Positions 6,374 to 8,463 of a stretch of 8,463 nt of DNA are shown one piece after another; position 1 is the first letter of the stretch; each line of letters starts with the position of its first letter. The DNA is taken from assembly GCA_052143655.1 (NCBI GenBank), contig JBKQSL010000019.1:1-8463 (forward strand). The letters run 5' to 3'. The notes beneath the pieces are model-generated. The model ran no database searches and was not told the DNA's origin. It worked only from the letters and a program-made list of their open reading frames with translations. The translations under genes were made by a program, and so were the position numbers. This stretch comes from CAVSUR01 sp052143655 (GTDB taxonomy: Bacteria; Actinomycetota; Actinomycetes; Streptosporangiales; Streptosporangiaceae).

Positions 6374-8001
6374 TGCGAGCTCCTTGGTCGGGTCCCGCCG
6401 GTGCGCCCGGTCCCGGTCGCGGCGGTGGCCGGATGCGGCGGCACCGGGTCGCGGGAATGCACCTGGATCAGGGTCTGGCGGACAGCCGGGTTAATGATGT
6501 CAAGCACCGGCTTGGGGTAAACGCCCAGCACGATGATCAGCGCGATCAGCGGGCCTACGGCCCACAGCTCGCGGGCCTTCAGGTCCGGCATGGCCGCGAC
6601 CTCGTCGCGGACCGGTCCGGTCATCGTGCGCTGGTACATCCACAGGATGTAGATAGCGGCCAGGATGATGCCGAGGGTGGCGAGCACCGCCGCCGCGACA
6701 TACCGGGTGAACGTGCCCAGCAGCACCAGGAACTCGCTGACGAACGTGGACAGGCCCGGCAGGGCCAGGCCGGCCAGGCCCGCGATCAGGAACATCCCGG
6801 CCAGCACCGGCGCCACCTTCTGCACGCCGCCGTAGTCGGCGATCAGCGAGGAGCGGCGCCGCGACATCATGAACCCGGCGAGTATGAACAGCGCGCCGGT
6901 GGCGAAGCCGTGGTTGACCATGTAGAACGTGGAGCCAGTCTGGCCCTGCGTGGTCATCACGAAGATGCCCAGGGTCATCAGGCCCATGTGCGAGATCGAG
7001 GTGTAGGCGATCAGCCTCTTCATGTCGCGCTGCCCGATGGCGACAACCGCGCCGTACAGGATCCCTATCACCGACAGCGTGATGATCAGCGGCGTGAAGT
7101 AGTGCGAGGCGGCCGGGAACAGCTCCAGGCAGTACCGGATCATGCCGAACGTGCCGACCTTGTCGAGCACGCCGACCAGCAGCACCGCGGCGCCCGGCTG
7201 TGCGGCGCTGGCCGCGTCCGGCAGCCAGGTGTGGAATGGCCACAGCGGCGCCTTGATCGCGAAGGCGACGAAGAACCCGAGGAACAGCCACTTCTGCACG
7301 GTCGGGCTGAGGACCAGGTGAGTCAGCGGGGTGAACAGGAACGTGCCGCTGTGGCCGCCATGCGCCGAGTACACGTACAGCGCGATCACGGCCACCAGCA
7401 TGAGCAGCCCGCCGAGCAGGCTGTAGAGCAGGAACTTGACGGCGGCGTACTGCCGCTGGCCGACCCCGTAGCTGCCGATCATGAAGTACATCGGGATCAG
7501 CATGGCCTCGAAGAACACGTAGAACAGGAAGACGTCGGTGGCGGCGAAGACGCCGATCATCATGGTCTCGAGCACCAGCATCAGCACGAAGTAGGTCTTC
7601 ACGCTGCGCCGCGGCGGCGCCTCGCCGGCCGGGTTCGAGCCGCCCTCGACGTCGTTCCAGGACGCCAGCACCACGACCGGCATCAGGATGACCGACATCA
7701 GGATGAGCACGAGCGCGATGCCGTCCACGCCGACCGCGTAGTGCACGCCGAACTGCGGGATCCACTGGTAGGTCTGGGTGAACTGGAAGCGCGGGCCGCC
7801 CGGCTTGAACTGCACCGCCATCGCGATCGTGACGCCGAGCGTGAGCAGCGAGAAGACCAGCGCCATCCACTTGACCAGCAGGCCGCGGGACCGCCGGTCA
7901 GCATCGCTGCCGGGGGCCGAGCGGCCCGGCGTGAGCGCGATCGCGAGCGCGCCGACGAGCGGGATCGCGCCCGCCACGGTCAGCCAGGGGAATGTGCTCA
8001 T
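6370..8001 (-). CDS. nuoM: NADH-quinone oxidoreductase subunit M (NuoM)
   Basis: A 543-residue, roughly 14-helix membrane subunit of complex I that carries one proton channel. Key charged residues are all present: Glu165 in FFEAMLIPMYF (E. coli E144), Lys250 in FAIKAPLWPFHTWLPDA (E. coli K234), Lys281 in LDKVGTFGMIRY (E. coli K265) and Glu423 in FVSEFLVLLG (E. coli E407). ISHMGLMTLGIF and MVNHGFATGALF also match the family. After the last helix comes a roughly 40-residue cytoplasmic tail rich in Pro, Thr, Gly and Arg. The start is the ATG at 7999-8001, 21 bp after the nuoL stop, with a modest GTGAGG further upstream than ideal. The last four bases overlap nuoN. Confidence 0.97.
   Translation of the reverse strand: MSTFPWLTVAGAIPLVGALAIALTPGRSAPGSDADRRSRGLLVKWMALVFSLLTLGVTIAMAVQFKPGGPRFQFTQTYQWIPQFGVHYAVGVDGIALVLILMSVILMPVVVLASWNDVEGGSNPAGEAPPRRSVKTYFVLMLVLETMMIGVFAATDVFLFYVFFEAMLIPMYFMIGSYGVGQRQYAAVKFLLYSLLGGLLMLVAVIALYVYSAHGGHSGTFLFTPLTHLVLSPTVQKWLFLGFFVAFAIKAPLWPFHTWLPDAASAAQPGAAVLLVGVLDKVGTFGMIRYCLELFPAASHYFTPLIITLSVIGILYGAVVAIGQRDMKRLIAYTSISHMGLMTLGIFVMTTQGQTGSTFYMVNHGFATGALFILAGFMMSRRRSSLIADYGGVQKVAPVLAGMFLIAGLAGLALPGLSTFVSEFLVLLGTFTRYVAAAVLATLGIILAAIYILWMYQRTMTGPVRDEVAAMPDLKARELWAVGPLIALIIVLGVYPKPVLDIINPAVRQTLIQVHSRDPVPPHPATAATGTGRTGGTRPRSSQ
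6380..6385 (-). promoter_or_regulatory. Ribosome binding site of nuoN inside the 3' end of nuoM
   Basis: AAGGAG on the minus strand, six bases before the nuoN GTG, lying within the last codons of nuoM. Together with the 4-bp GTGA overlap it supports coupled translation of the two subunits. Confidence 0.75.
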
Positions 8002-8022
8002 GAGTTACGCCGCCTCACCGCT

Positions 8023-8463
8023 CTAGAGCCTTACCAGCAGCAGCGCGCCGACCAGCAGCACGGCACCGACGAACATGGACAGCGCGTACGACCTGACGAA
8101 GCCGCTCTGGACCCGCCGCAGCCGTCCGGATGTGCCGCCCAGCGTGGCGGCCACCGTGTTGACCAGGCCGTCCACCCCGCGGTTGTCGAAGTACACCGAC
8201 AGCCGGGTGAGCCACTGCCCGGGCCGCATCAGCAGCGACTCGTTGATCGCGTCGCCGTAGAGGTCCTTGCGGGCTGCCACGGTGATCGGGGTGGCCGCCG
8301 GCGCGGTCACCGGTATCTCGGCCCGGCCGTAGCGCGCCCAGGCGATTGCGACGCCGACCACCGCCAGCCCGAGCGCGGCCAGCCCCCAGGGGGTGACGAT
8401 CCCGTGCGAGGTCGGCGGCACCCCGGTGACGGGGGCCAGGAAGTTCAGCAGCCGGTTGTTGAG
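8023..8463 (-). CDS. nuoL: NADH-quinone oxidoreductase subunit L (NuoL), C-terminal part, truncated by window edge
   Basis: The last 146 codons of a frame that enters from the right edge and ends with TAG at 8023-8025. Features are one hydrophobic segment (GLAALGLAVVGVAIAW), a charged middle with RKDLYGDAINESLL and FDNRGVDGLVN, then RLRRVQSGFVRSYALSMF and a final hydrophobic helix ending in LLLVRL. This is the distinctive C-terminal region of NuoL, which in complex I continues past the 14-helix core into the lateral amphipathic helix and a terminal anchor. Position immediately before nuoM in the same direction is the standard nuo order. The proton-channel core lies outside the window, so its key residues cannot be checked. 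Confidence 0.93.
   Translation of the reverse strand, partial: LNNRLLNFLAPVTGVPPTSHGIVTPWGLAALGLAVVGVAIAWARYGRAEIPVTAPAATPITVAARKDLYGDAINESLLMRPGQWLTRLSVYFDNRGVDGLVNTVAATLGGTSGRLRRVQSGFVRSYALSMFVGAVLLVGALLLVRL

Noticed and set aside
5174..6520. A 448-codon open frame on the plus strand opposite nuoN and the end of nuoM
   Set aside because: Its translation is rich in Arg, Gln, His and Gly with no domain features. It mirrors third-position GC bias of the real minus-strand genes.
1..8463. tRNA or rRNA genes, CRISPR repeats, insertion sequences, attachment sites, riboswitches
   Set aside because: No cloverleaf-like sequence, regularly spaced direct repeats, transposase motifs or terminal inverted repeats were seen on reading both strands.

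Overview
This 8.5 kb window is very GC-rich, uses GTG starts often and carries genes typical of Actinomycetota. A complete 14-subunit-type complex I tail (nuoL-nuoM-nuoN) followed by a trans-polyprenyl diphosphate synthase fits a menaquinone-respiring high-GC Gram-positive. I cannot name a genus from the sequence alone.

Layout. At the left edge is the N-terminal third of an MFS transporter (minus strand, cut by the window end) whose motifs match the PHS phosphate:H+ symporter group. Divergent from it is a class I SAM-dependent methyltransferase (plus strand). Positions 1245-1851 hold no intact gene. Most of this stretch is a decayed VapC-type PIN-domain toxin (minus strand) with a damaged N-terminus and a +1 frameshift near 1493. 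Everything else to the right edge is on the minus strand. Read in the direction of transcription, it is: the C-terminus of nuoL (cut by the right edge), nuoM, nuoN, a polyprenyl diphosphate synthase, an IclR-family regulator and msrA.

How the genes relate. NuoL, NuoM and NuoN are the three antiporter-like membrane subunits of NADH:quinone oxidoreductase. nuoM and nuoN overlap by 4 bp (GTGA). The prenyl synthase probably makes the isoprenoid tail of menaquinone, the electron acceptor of complex I. A long perfect inverted repeat spanning the nuoN stop codon, plus a 183 bp spacer, separates it from the nuo genes, so it may be a partly independent unit. The IclR regulator begins 11 bp after the prenyl synthase stop and is probably co-transcribed. 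msrA (repair of oxidised methionine) follows after 140 bp with its own strong ribosome binding site.

Most of the window is ordinary core metabolism and I see no clear novel system. The points most worth checking are: a NuoN in which the normally conserved TM8 lysine appears to be leucine, with a new lysine nearby; the hairpin at the nuoN stop; the prenyl synthase-IclR pairing; and the toxin remnant without an antitoxin.
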